Assembly (NCBI RefSeq): GCF_030646155.1
Contig: NZ_JAUTDN010000020.1
Coordinates: 31,028 to 95,027 of the forward strand
Reading direction: 5' to 3'
DNA length: 64,000 bases
Source of the DNA: Conexibacter sp. CPCC 205762
GTDB lineage: Bacteria; Actinomycetota; Thermoleophilia; Solirubrobacterales; Solirubrobacteraceae
The notes beneath the pieces were generated by a model. It was not told the DNA's origin and ran no database searches. It was given only the letters and a program-made list of their open reading frames with translations. Shown here one piece after another: positions 27,330 through 37,403 of the stretch. How positions within the stretch are numbered: the first letter of the stretch is position 1; every line of letters begins with the position of its first letter. The translations under genes and the position numbers were made by a program.

Positions 27330-27377
27330 AGGCGGGGGATCTTGACCGGTCACGCGGCGTGGCGCGCTAAGTCACTG

Positions 27378-30176
<2,799 letters not shown>

Positions 30177-30191
30177 GGGTTTCTCCTGTGT

Positions 30192-30231
30192 CAAAGAAGC
30201 GTCTTTGTCTTCGTCATGTAAAGCACAAAGA
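30192..30231. promoter_or_regulatory. Triple CAAAGA operator-like region of acnA
   Basis: CAAAGA-AGCG-TCTTTG (30192-30207) is a perfect 6-bp inverted repeat, and ACAAAGA recurs at 30225-30231, giving three half-sites in alternating orientation. They lie 16 to 55 bp before the acnA start codon. Aconitase is commonly controlled by iron- or citrate-responsive repressors, but this motif does not match a consensus I know. Confidence 0.4.
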
Positions 30232-30277
30232 GTTTCTCATGTGCAGGCCGGATTCGACCGGCCCGTGGACGAGGAGG

Positions 30278-30718
30278 TCAGCGGGCGCGTCCGCGCTTGC
30301 GGCGCTTCTGCTCCTGCTTGCTGTGTCTGCGGGTCGTTCTCGGCGCCGCGCGCGTGCGGTGACGGCCGCGTGAGCCGGGCGTCGCCAGCTCCTCGGCGGT
30401 CGGGTCGGTGCGGGCGGTGTGTCTGCGGTTGCGCTTGGGCGCGTGCTGGCGCGCGTCGCGCGTGATCGCGAACCAGATCCCGCCGATCAGCGCCACGGTG
30501 ATGACCGCGATCGCGATCGCGACCCCGGGCCCGCTGCCGTCGCCGTCGTCGCGATTCTCGACCGGCGCCGGCGCCGGCGGCTGGTTCGGCTGCGGCGAGA
30601 TCGGAGCCTGCTGCTGGCCCTGCAGCGGCGAGAGCGGGTCGTTGAGTGCCTGGGCGGTCGCGGCCGCCGGGGCGACGGCGAGCGTCGCCACGGCGAGCAG
30701 TGCGGCGAGACGGATCAT
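30278..30718 (-). CDS. Small exported/membrane protein with basic tail
   Basis: A 146-residue protein. The N-terminus is a signal peptide (LAALLAVATLAVAPAAATAQA). A Pro/Gln-rich linker and one membrane helix (VAIAIAVITVALIGGIWFAIT) follow, and then a strongly basic tail rich in Arg, Lys and His. The tail would face the cytoplasm and could bind nucleic acid or acidic lipids. I do not recognise a family. It is a single gene between acnA and the nucleotidyltransferase-like gene, reading away from both promoters. Confidence 0.6.
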   Translation of the reverse strand: MIRLAALLAVATLAVAPAAATAQALNDPLSPLQGQQQAPISPQPNQPPAPAPVENRDDGDGSGPGVAIAIAVITVALIGGIWFAITRDARQHAPKRNRRHTARTDPTAEELATPGSRGRHRTRAAPRTTRRHSKQEQKRRKRGRAR

Positions 30719-30738
30719 GCGCCGAGGGTAACGGCTCC

Positions 30739-31491
30739 TCAGCCCTCTCGCTCGACCTCCTCCGGCAGCTCGTACCAGCGCTTGCGCTCGCCGACCTTCG
30801 CGCGCATCCGCCAGCCGCGCGACTTCGGCGCCTGCTCCATCGCCGCCAGCAGCGCCTCGACGGCGGGGCCGGCCGCGGCCGGCCCTTCGCCGGCCGCGAT
30901 CCCCTCGCGCAGCCGCGCGAGGTTCAGCTCGAAGGTGTGGTGGACGCCCCAGTCGCGGGCGGTCACCTCCGCCATCCGGCCCGGCTCGATCGCGGCCGGG
31001 TCGCCGTCCCCGAGCGGGCTGCCGGACAGCAGCGCGTAGAGGTCGCTGCGGTCCTTCGCGTTCAGCTCGACGATCTGCAGCTTCGTCATCACCAGGTCGG
31101 TCGCCGGCAGCGACGGGCCCGGGCGGTCGAGGCCGTCGGCCAGCGGCAGCTCGTGGCACATCTGGAACTCGCCGACGAAGACGTCGACCTGCGCCTCCGA
31201 CTGCGGATCGTGGAACAACAGCCGGCGGCCGCCGCCGAGCGCGTTGAACTCGCTCGCCGGCGCCCAGCCGCGCGCGGCCAGCAGCCGCTCCAGCCCGCGC
31301 CCGTCCTTGCGACCGCAGAAGAGGTCGATGTCACGGTAGGGACGGGCGAAGGCGGGGTCGAAGCGGTCGCCGAGCTGCAGCAGGATCGCGATCCCGCCGA
31401 GCAGCCGCACGCGCAGACCGTCGCGCTCGGCGTCGGCGAGGATCCCGCGGGCCTCCTCGGGGAGGCGGTCGTCGAAGGGCGGCCCGCTCAT
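30739..31491 (-). CDS. Nucleotidyltransferase-fold protein (AbiEii/MNT-like)
   Basis: A 250-residue protein with a minimal nucleotidyltransferase pattern: LLGGIAILLQLG, then YRDIDLF giving the two catalytic aspartates, then AQVDVFVGEF with a third acidic strand. This resembles AbiEii/MNT-type proteins and the nucleotidyltransferase DUFs. The rest is alpha-helical. It overlaps the metallophosphoesterase stop by 4 bp and is the last gene of the LacI-divergent operon, so it is co-expressed with a ureohydrolase pathway. No HEPN or AbiEi partner is adjacent, which argues against a toxin-antitoxin role. Confidence 0.6.
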   Translation of the reverse strand: MSGPPFDDRLPEEARGILADAERDGLRVRLLGGIAILLQLGDRFDPAFARPYRDIDLFCGRKDGRGLERLLAARGWAPASEFNALGGGRRLLFHDPQSEAQVDVFVGEFQMCHELPLADGLDRPGPSLPATDLVMTKLQIVELNAKDRSDLYALLSGSPLGDGDPAAIEPGRMAEVTARDWGVHHTFELNLARLREGIAAGEGPAAAGPAVEALLAAMEQAPKSRGWRMRAKVGERKRWYELPEEVEREG

Positions 31492-32468
31492 CCGGTCACG
31501 AACTGGTGGCGGACGGTGTCGCCCTTCAACTGCAGCAGCACCCCGGCGATGCGACCGGTGTGGTAATCGCTGCCGGGGTTGATCGCGAGCGTGCGGCCGA
31601 TTCTGGTCGCGCCCGGCGACTCGTGCACGTGCCCGTGCAGCGACAGCAGCGGCTGGTAGCGCTCGATCAGCTCTCTGACCGCGGTCGAGCCGACGCCGAT
31701 CAGCTTCGGCGCCGAGCCCGACATCACGACCGCGAGGTTCTCGTCGAGCGCCGGGGCGGTGTCGAGCGTCGAGTCGTACGGCGGCACGTGCAGGTTGAAG
31801 ATGCAGCGCGACATGTCGCCGACCTCGTCCGCGAGCGCGCTGACGCGCTCGTAGATCTGCTCCTCGGTCAGCTCGCGCGGCGAGTCGAACGGGGTTCTGT
31901 TGGCGTAGCCGAGCGAGATCATCGTCCAGTCGCCGAACGCGACGACGCGGCCGTCGCAGGCCTCGACCTTCGTCGCCGCCTCGATCGCGTCGTCGACGCC
32001 GGCCGGGTCGTCGTTGCCGGGCATCACGAAGCAGCGCGTGTCGGCCGCGAGGCGCTCGTCGGCGAGCGCCAGCCAGCCGTCGAAGGTGCGCCGCATCACC
32101 TCGGCGAACCACTCCTCGCGCTGCTCCTCCGTCAGGCCCGCGACGCGCGACACCTCCTCCGCGCTCATGCGGTGGGGATACATGCCGTTGTTGCGGATCT
32201 TGTGCTCCATCTCCTCGACCGCGTCGCCGCTCACGACCGTTCTCTGCCCGAACAGGTCGACGTGGAAGCCGTCGGCCTGCTCGACCAGCGGCACGACGAC
32301 CTTGCCGGTGACGTCGCCGCCCATCACCAGCACGCCCGCTCTGTAGGCGCCGGCGGCGTTGAGGAACTTGCGCCACAGCACGGCCGAGCCGTGGATGTCG
32401 GAGGCGTAGTACATGCGGGCGGCGGCGTTGGAGCCGCCGCCCTCCTTCTTCTTCCCGAACAGGCCCAT
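31488..32468 (-). CDS. Calcineurin-like metallophosphoesterase
   Basis: A 326-residue phosphoesterase. The five metal motifs are readable: YYASDIHGS, VMGGDVTGK, MPGNDDPA, FNLHVPPYD and LSLHGHVHES. It is related to archaeal and bacterial proteins of similar length with unknown substrates. The first 18 residues (GLFGKKKEGGG) look unstructured. Start and stop codons overlap both neighbours, so it is translationally coupled to the permease and the nucleotidyltransferase-like protein. Confidence 0.85.
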   Translation of the reverse strand: MGLFGKKKEGGGSNAAARMYYASDIHGSAVLWRKFLNAAGAYRAGVLVMGGDVTGKVVVPLVEQADGFHVDLFGQRTVVSGDAVEEMEHKIRNNGMYPHRMSAEEVSRVAGLTEEQREEWFAEVMRRTFDGWLALADERLAADTRCFVMPGNDDPAGVDDAIEAATKVEACDGRVVAFGDWTMISLGYANRTPFDSPRELTEEQIYERVSALADEVGDMSRCIFNLHVPPYDSTLDTAPALDENLAVVMSGSAPKLIGVGSTAVRELIERYQPLLSLHGHVHESPGATRIGRTLAINPGSDYHTGRIAGVLLQLKGDTVRHQFVTG

Positions 32469-34075
32469 CAGGCGGCCGGCAGCTCGCGGTAGGCGAGGTC
32501 GACGTCGATGCCCTGCTGTCTGCGGATCGCGCGCGAGATCCACCAGATCGCCATCGCGGCGAGGTAGACGCCGACGACGAGCAGGACCTTGCCGGAGTTG
32601 TCGCTCAGCGACGTGCCCGAACCGGGGTCCCACAGCAGGATCCCGATCGCCGCGCCGAAGCCGAGGATCGCCAGGCCGCCGACGACCGTCAGCATCGGCA
32701 GGCCGAGCACCTTGCCGCTGTAGGGCGAGTTCTCGACCAGCTCCGGGTGGCGGTACGGCAGCAGCGTGCCGGCGATCGCGGTCACCAGCAGCGGCAGCGT
32801 CAGCCCCAGCAGCGCCGTGATCGAGGTGAACCAGGTCGTGAACGAGTAGATCGCGGTCGAGGCGATCGACAGCACCAGCATCACGCCGATCGCTATCAGC
32901 GGCGAGCGCGAGCGCGGGTCGACGTACGACAGCTTCGCCGGCATCACGTTGTCGAACGACCAGGCGAACATGTTGCGGCTGACGAGCATCAGCGTCTGCG
33001 GCAGCCACGTCAGCAGTCCGATCGTGAAGCCGATGATCGCGATCGCGCCGATCACCGGGCTGCCGGAGGCGATCGCGATCAGCTCCGGGTAGGCGGGCGC
33101 GCCGGCGCCGAAGCCGTAGCCGGCGGGGTCGGCGAAACCGAGCATGTAGGAGAAGTCGTACCCGATCACATGCGTGTAGGTGGGCACGAGGCAGAGCAGC
33201 ACCAGCACCGCCAGCAGCACGGCGCCCGGCATCGAGTAGATGTGGGTCCGCTTCGCGAGGCGGATCTCGCCGGCGAAGTAGTTGCTGGAGAAGATGAAGC
33301 CGAAGATGAACCAGAAGATCGAGACCGCTCTCAGCGTCATCTCGAAGCTGAAGTCGGCCGGCGCGAAGCCCAGCTCGGTGGCCGAGGCGGCGAGCTTCGC
33401 GCTCGCGTCCTGCACGCCGAGGTTGGCGGCGTAGTCGTTGAAGCTGGAGACGAAGCTGGAGTGGCTCGTGAACAGCCCGACGAGCACCGGCACGACGATC
33501 GCGCCGAGCAGGTAGAGGCCGAAGCAGACCGCCTGGATCTTGAAGAACAGGCGCACGCCGCCGAAGGCGAAGATCGCGGCGCTCAGCAGCAGCACGACCG
33601 TGCCGGTGATGAACAGCCCGCCTCTGGTCGAGAACCAGTCGCCGAAGTCGAGCCAGCCGCTGCCGGCGCCGAAGCCGGCCATCATGCGGCCGAACGCGCC
33701 GAAGCCGTAGGAGGCGATGTAGGTCGTGTAGACGCCGATCACGACCGCCAGCCAGAACGAGTACGAGAAGTTGCCGGCGAAGCCGATCGACGGGTGCAGC
33801 GAGCGGCTGTTGAAGACGTAGTCGCCGCCGGTCCGCGGCATCAGCTGCGTCAGCATCGCGTACAGGAACGCCCCTGGAAGCCCGAGCGCTGCGGCTATCA
33901 GGAAGGCGAGCAGGGCGCTGGCGCCGGGATAGAAGGCGGCGAACAGCCAGAAGAAGGCGAACGTCAGGCCGACGCTCGACCACAGCAGGTTGTAGAAGAG
34001 CGCGTCACGTGTCCGGCCCTCGCGCACGAGGCCGGTCGCTCTACGGGTGAAGAGCCCGGGTGCATCGCTGCTCAT
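32468..34075 (-). CDS. APC-superfamily amino acid/amine permease
   Basis: A 535-residue membrane protein with about 12 transmembrane helices. The N-terminal region has the APC-type helix-1 and helix-2 pattern (FYPGASALLAFLIAA and MPRTGGDYVFNSR). The substrate is probably an amino acid, polyamine or guanidino compound, inferred from the ureohydrolase and C-N hydrolase in the same operon. It shares 4 bp with the upstream C-N hydrolase and overlaps the phosphoesterase start. Confidence 0.85.
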   Translation of the reverse strand: MSSDAPGLFTRRATGLVREGRTRDALFYNLLWSSVGLTFAFFWLFAAFYPGASALLAFLIAAALGLPGAFLYAMLTQLMPRTGGDYVFNSRSLHPSIGFAGNFSYSFWLAVVIGVYTTYIASYGFGAFGRMMAGFGAGSGWLDFGDWFSTRGGLFITGTVVLLLSAAIFAFGGVRLFFKIQAVCFGLYLLGAIVVPVLVGLFTSHSSFVSSFNDYAANLGVQDASAKLAASATELGFAPADFSFEMTLRAVSIFWFIFGFIFSSNYFAGEIRLAKRTHIYSMPGAVLLAVLVLLCLVPTYTHVIGYDFSYMLGFADPAGYGFGAGAPAYPELIAIASGSPVIGAIAIIGFTIGLLTWLPQTLMLVSRNMFAWSFDNVMPAKLSYVDPRSRSPLIAIGVMLVLSIASTAIYSFTTWFTSITALLGLTLPLLVTAIAGTLLPYRHPELVENSPYSGKVLGLPMLTVVGGLAILGFGAAIGILLWDPGSGTSLSDNSGKVLLVVGVYLAAMAIWWISRAIRRQQGIDVDLAYRELPAA

Positions 34076-34881
34076 CGCGTTCCTCCGTGGACGCTTGTGG
34101 AAGAGACCCCTTGCACGGGAAGATCATCCCGAAGATGCTCCAGATAGTTGACCGCTTCGTCGTCGCCGCTGTCGCGCTTCAGCTCCACCAGCCGCGTCGC
34201 GGCGGTCTCGCCGAGTGCCTCGACAACCCGCCCGCCGGCCGCGATCGCGGCGCTGCCGCCGACGAAATGCAGGCCGGCCTCGTCGCCGACGCGGTTGACG
34301 TAGACGTGCGGCAGACGGTTGTCGAGCGCCCGTGCGCGCGCCGCCAGCGCATGGTCGGGGCCATACGGCTCCATGTTCGCGGCGACGGTGACGAGCAGCT
34401 CGGCGCCGGCCCTCGCCAGCGCGCGCGCCGGCTCCGGGAACTCGACGTCGAAGCAGTTCAGCGGCCCGATCAGACGACCGGCGAGCCGCACGACGATCAG
34501 CTCGTCGCCGGCTCTGAAGGCCGCCCGCTCGTCGGCACCGAACAGGTGCGTCTTGCGGTAGACGCCGGCGAGGCTGCCGTCGCGCTCGATGCACGCGACC
34601 GCGTTGGCGACGGCGCCGTCGGCGGTCCGCTCGGCGAAGCCGACGATCACCGCCGTGGCGAATCTGGCGGCCGCGGCACGGACGGCCGCCAGCGGCGTGC
34701 CGTCGGCGCTGGCGTCGAGCGCCAGCGCTGCCGCGGTGGAGACGTCGTAGCCGCCCAGGAACAGCTCCGGGAAGACGGCCAGCTCGGCCTCCGGGGCGGC
34801 GGCGAGCGCGGTCGCGACCGCGGCGGCGTTGGCGTCGAGGTCGCCGGGCGCGGGTTCCAGCTGTGCCAGCAGGACGCGCAT
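34072..34881 (-). CDS. Nitrilase-superfamily carbon-nitrogen hydrolase
   Basis: A 269-residue amidase with the full Glu-Lys-Cys triad: FPELFLGGY (Glu), YRKTHLFG (Lys), LNCFDVEFPE (Cys). Members hydrolyse amides or N-carbamoyl compounds, for example N-carbamoylputrescine. It starts 6 bp after the ureohydrolase stop and overlaps the permease start by 4 bp. In context it would act on the product of the ureohydrolase or on an alternative substrate carried by the same permease. Confidence 0.88.
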   Translation of the reverse strand: MRVLLAQLEPAPGDLDANAAAVATALAAAPEAELAVFPELFLGGYDVSTAAALALDASADGTPLAAVRAAAARFATAVIVGFAERTADGAVANAVACIERDGSLAGVYRKTHLFGADERAAFRAGDELIVVRLAGRLIGPLNCFDVEFPEPARALARAGAELLVTVAANMEPYGPDHALAARARALDNRLPHVYVNRVGDEAGLHFVGGSAAIAAGGRVVEALGETAATRLVELKRDSGDDEAVNYLEHLRDDLPVQGVSSTSVHGGTR

Positions 34882-34887
34882 CGCCGC

Positions 34888-35862
34888 TCAGCCCTTTCTG
34901 GCCGCCTGCAGATGCGCGGCCATCGCCTCCAGCGCGACGCGGCCGGCGATCGAGCAGGTCGGCGAGGTCGCGCCGGCCTCGAGGCTCGGTGCCGCCTCGA
35001 CGACGTCGACGCCGACGAGCCCGTCCTGGCAGACGCCGCGCACCAGCTCGATCGCCTCACGGCTGGTGAGGCCGCCGGGCGAGGGGCAGCAGGTGCCGAG
35101 CGCGTAGGCGGCGTCGAGCGAGTCGACGTCGAAGGAGAGGTAGACGCCGTCACCGGCGCCGGCGATCTCGCGCGCCTTGTCGGCGGCCCATCTGGTGCCC
35201 TTCTCCCAGATCTCCTCCAGCCAGATGATCGTGATGCCCTGCTCGCGGCAGTAGGCCAGCTCGGTGCGCGGGTTCATCCAGCCGGAGATGCCCACGAGCG
35301 CGATCTTCTGCGGGTCGAAGCCGGCGTCGACGGCGCGCGTGACGGGGCAGCAGTGGTTCAGCTCCTCGCCGCCGACGTCGGGCGCGGTATCGAGGTGCAT
35401 GTCGATCAGCACCAGGCCCGGGTCGGCGACGCGCTCGCGCACGGCGCGGACGGCCGGGATCGTGATCGAGTGGTCGCCGCCGAGCGTGACCGGCAGCGCG
35501 CCGGCGTCGAGGATCGCGCCGATGTCGGCCTGCGCGCGGGCGAACGTCTCGACCGCGTTGGCGAGCACGACGTCGCAGTCGCCGGTATCGACCGGGTTGA
35601 GGTCGAGCAGGTCGACGTCGAGCGTCGCGTTGTACGTCAGGAACTGCGCCGAGACCTCGCGGATGCCGCGCGGGCCGTAGTTGGCGCCGGTGCGGCTGAT
35701 GTTGGTGGCGTCCCACGGCAGGCCGTATATCGCCGCCTTGGCGCCGTGGGCGCGCAGGGCGTCGGCGTCGGCGGCGACGTGCGGAAGCCGCAGGAACGAG
35801 CCGACGAGGCCCGCGTGCAGCAGGCTCGTCCACATCGTCGGATCAACGGGAGCTGTCGACAC
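34888..35862 (-). CDS. Ureohydrolase (agmatinase/arginase family), atypical active site
   Basis: A 324-residue ureohydrolase with the dimanganese ligands in LGGDHSIT (His), IDMHLDTA (Asp-His-Asp) and SFDVDSLD (Asp-Asp). Family members remove urea from guanidino compounds. Two substrate-pocket segments are unusual: the 'HGT.FR'-type region reads NHCCPVTRA, and the usual GTGTPEPGG is GTCCPSPGG, so two CC pairs face the pocket region. Ordinary agmatinase or arginase specificity is therefore doubtful. The start is a GTG with GAGGAG nine nt upstream; reading further upstream would cross the promoter. It heads a five-gene operon divergent from LacI. Confidence 0.85.
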   Translation of the reverse strand: MSTAPVDPTMWTSLLHAGLVGSFLRLPHVAADADALRAHGAKAAIYGLPWDATNISRTGANYGPRGIREVSAQFLTYNATLDVDLLDLNPVDTGDCDVVLANAVETFARAQADIGAILDAGALPVTLGGDHSITIPAVRAVRERVADPGLVLIDMHLDTAPDVGGEELNHCCPVTRAVDAGFDPQKIALVGISGWMNPRTELAYCREQGITIIWLEEIWEKGTRWAADKAREIAGAGDGVYLSFDVDSLDAAYALGTCCPSPGGLTSREAIELVRGVCQDGLVGVDVVEAAPSLEAGATSPTCSIAGRVALEAMAAHLQAARKG

Positions 35863-35883
35863 AGTCTTTCTCTCCTCAGTTGG

Positions 35884-35943
35884 AAAGACGTTTTTGCACT
35901 TCTCTCGCTGCGCAGCGTAGACAAAACGCTTTTGCAATGTCAA
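35884..35943. promoter_or_regulatory. Divergent promoter with two LacI-type operators
   Basis: For the operon, TTGACA (complement of 35938-35943) and TACGCT (complement of 35914-35919) are 18 bp apart. Between them is CAAAA-CGC-TTTTG (35922-35934), a LacI-family-like palindrome. A weaker copy, AAAGACGTTTTTGC (35884-35897), lies in the 5' leader; the centres are 38 bp apart. Both would be bound by the divergent LacI protein, repressing the operon and probably itself. Confidence 0.7.
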
Positions 35944-35970
35944 CCTCAATACGGATAGTCTGTCCACAAC

Positions 35971-36993
35971 ATGGGGACCAATCGCACCCGAATCGGGATC
36001 AAAGAGGTTGCCGCAGCTGCCGGCGTCTCGGTCACGACGGTGTCGCACGCGCTCAACAACAAGGGGCGGCTGCCGGACGCGACCCGGCAGCGCGTGCGTT
36101 CGATCGCGGATGACCTGGGCTATCGGCCCAACGCGACGGCGCGCAATCTCGTCGTCGGCAGAACCGGCCTGCTCGGCCTCGTCGTCTCGCAACGTGGCGG
36201 GCCGCCGTTCGCCGTCACCGACTACGACTACTTCGCGCAGCTGATGATCGCCGCCTCCACCTGCGCGATCTCAGACGGCTACGCGCTCGTGCTGGCGCCG
36301 GCCGACGGCGTGCTGGCGCCGCAGCGGATCGCCGTCGACGGCGCGATCGTCGTCGACCCCGTGCGCGACGACCCGAACGTCTCCGCGCTCGGCGCCGCCG
36401 GCATCCCCGTCGTCACCGCCGGCCGCATCCCCGGCGACGACCGCGCCTGCTGGGTCGACAACAACCACATAGCCGGCACGCGTTCGATCCTCGACCACCT
36501 CGCCCGCTGCGGCGCCAGACGGATCGCGCTGATGACCAGCCCGCTGGAGATCTCCTACACGCTCGACGTCGAGCGGGCCTACCGCGAGTGGTGCGAGCGA
36601 GAGCGGATGGAGCCGCTCGTGCGCACGCCCGAGATCGGCCTCTCCGAGCGCGCCGGCTACGCGACCGCGGTCGAGCTGCTCGACCTGCCCGAGCCGCCCG
36701 ACGCCGTCTTCGCGACCTACGACCGGCTCGCCTACGGCGTGCTGCTGGCGGCCGAGTCACGCGGCATCGAGGTGCCGCGGCAGCTGATGGTCGCCACCAC
36801 CGCGACCGACAGCCAGGCCTCACCCCAGGCCGGCACGATCGCGCTCACGACGCTCGACCTGCACCCGCAGGAGATCGGCCGCGCCGCCGCCGGCCTGCTC
36901 GTCGAGCTGCTCGAACGCGAGCCCGACACCCCCCAGATCATCGTCCCCCACCGCGTGATCGCCCGCGCCTCGACGAATCGGCGCTGCGACTGA
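35971..36993 (+). CDS. LacI-family transcriptional regulator
   Basis: A 340-residue regulator. The N-terminal helix-turn-helix and hinge are typical (IKEVAAAAGVSVTTVSHALN and YRPNATARNL), followed by a periplasmic-binding-like sensor domain. The sensor starts GLLGLVVSQRGG and has a short first lobe. It reads away from the ureohydrolase operon across a region with two LacI-type operators, so it is almost certainly the local repressor, with an amine or guanidino metabolite as a plausible inducer. It ends at a strong intrinsic terminator. Confidence 0.93.
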   Translation: MGTNRTRIGIKEVAAAAGVSVTTVSHALNNKGRLPDATRQRVRSIADDLGYRPNATARNLVVGRTGLLGLVVSQRGGPPFAVTDYDYFAQLMIAASTCAISDGYALVLAPADGVLAPQRIAVDGAIVVDPVRDDPNVSALGAAGIPVVTAGRIPGDDRACWVDNNHIAGTRSILDHLARCGARRIALMTSPLEISYTLDVERAYREWCERERMEPLVRTPEIGLSERAGYATAVELLDLPEPPDAVFATYDRLAYGVLLAAESRGIEVPRQLMVATTATDSQASPQAGTIALTTLDLHPQEIGRAAAGLLVELLEREPDTPQIIVPHRVIARASTNRRCD

Positions 36994-37094
36994 AGCAGCT
37001 GACCTTGCCGGATTTCGGCACGCCGCCTATCCTTGACTGACAGCCAGCAGCCCTGGGTGGCGCGAGAAACGTCATAGCGCTCCCTTCAGAGAAC

Positions 37095-37130
37095 AGAGCC
37101 CGGTCTTATCAGCCGGGCTCTTCTCTTTTC
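37095..37130 (+). terminator. Intrinsic terminator of the lacI-type gene
   Basis: AGAGCCCGG and CCGGGCTCT with loop TCTTATCAG, followed by TCTCTTTT. The opposite strand also begins AAAAGAGA, so it may stop transcription from the small membrane-peptide gene as well. Confidence 0.85.
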
Positions 37131-37133
37131 CGG

Positions 37134-37170
37134 GCCGGCGCGCGAGGGTTATCAAGCCTCGCGCACCGGC
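37134..37170. terminator. Second hairpin with near-matching loop
   Basis: GCCGGCGCGCGAGG pairs with CCTCGCGCACCGGC (14 bp; its single C-A mismatch becomes a G-U wobble on the minus strand) around the loop GTTATCAAG. It directly follows the previous terminator and lies just downstream of the small peptide gene, so it is probably that gene's terminator. Both loops contain TTATCA. Confidence 0.6.
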
Positions 37171-37178
37171 GTCCGGTG

Positions 37179-37280
37179 CTAGGGCCGCTTCACACGCCGG
37201 AGCGCGACGAAGAGGCACAGCAGCGCCATCAGCATGGCTACAACCAGCAGCCCTGCGATGGTTCCGAGAAGAACCGTCAT
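37179..37280 (-). CDS. 33-residue single-helix membrane peptide
   Basis: A short reading frame with good support. GAAGGAG lies four nt before the ATG, one uninterrupted hydrophobic helix runs from residue 3 to about 25 (LLGTIAGLLVVAMLMALLC), and the tail is basic (LRRVKRP), the positive-inside pattern for N-out topology. It resembles KdpF or respiratory-complex accessory peptides in size and layout, but no kdp or cytochrome genes are adjacent. Two perfect hairpins sit upstream in its leader and a strong hairpin follows. Confidence 0.55.
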   Translation of the reverse strand: MTVLLGTIAGLLVVAMLMALLCLFVALRRVKRP

Positions 37281-37300
37281 GGAACTCCTTCTCCCCTGTC

Positions 37301-37365
37301 GTCGTCCGACCGATTTCGGACGACACTGGCGAACGGGGACGCGCCAGCTCCTACACAATAGGAGC
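37301..37365 (-). promoter_or_regulatory. Two hairpins in the leader of the small peptide gene
   Basis: GTCGTCCGA/TCGGACGAC (9-bp arms, 6-nt loop, 37301-37324) and GCTCCTA/TAGGAGC (7-bp arms, 5-nt loop, 37347-37365) lie one after the other between the CoA-transferase stop and the peptide start. The nearer one ends 12 nt before GGAG, so it could control access to the ribosome binding site; either could instead be a terminator for the upstream gene. The rest of the 37.0-37.4 kb gene-poor stretch shows nothing more. Confidence 0.4.
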
Positions 37366-37403
37366 CGGTGTGACAGGTCGCCTGTTTTTCGTTTCTCGGC
37401 GGC

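Noticed and set aside
30739..31491. Toxin-antitoxin or abortive-infection module based on the nucleotidyltransferase fold.
   Set aside because: No HEPN, AbiEi or other partner is adjacent, and the gene is translationally coupled to a catabolic operon.
35863..36192. 110-residue N-terminal extension of the ureohydrolase frame.
   Set aside because: It runs through the divergent promoter and lacI-type start; the GTG at 35862 has a clear GAGGAG ribosome site.
37179..37280. Assigning the small peptide as KdpF.
   Set aside because: Size and topology fit, but there are no kdpABC genes nearby and the residues do not match the KdpF pattern well enough.
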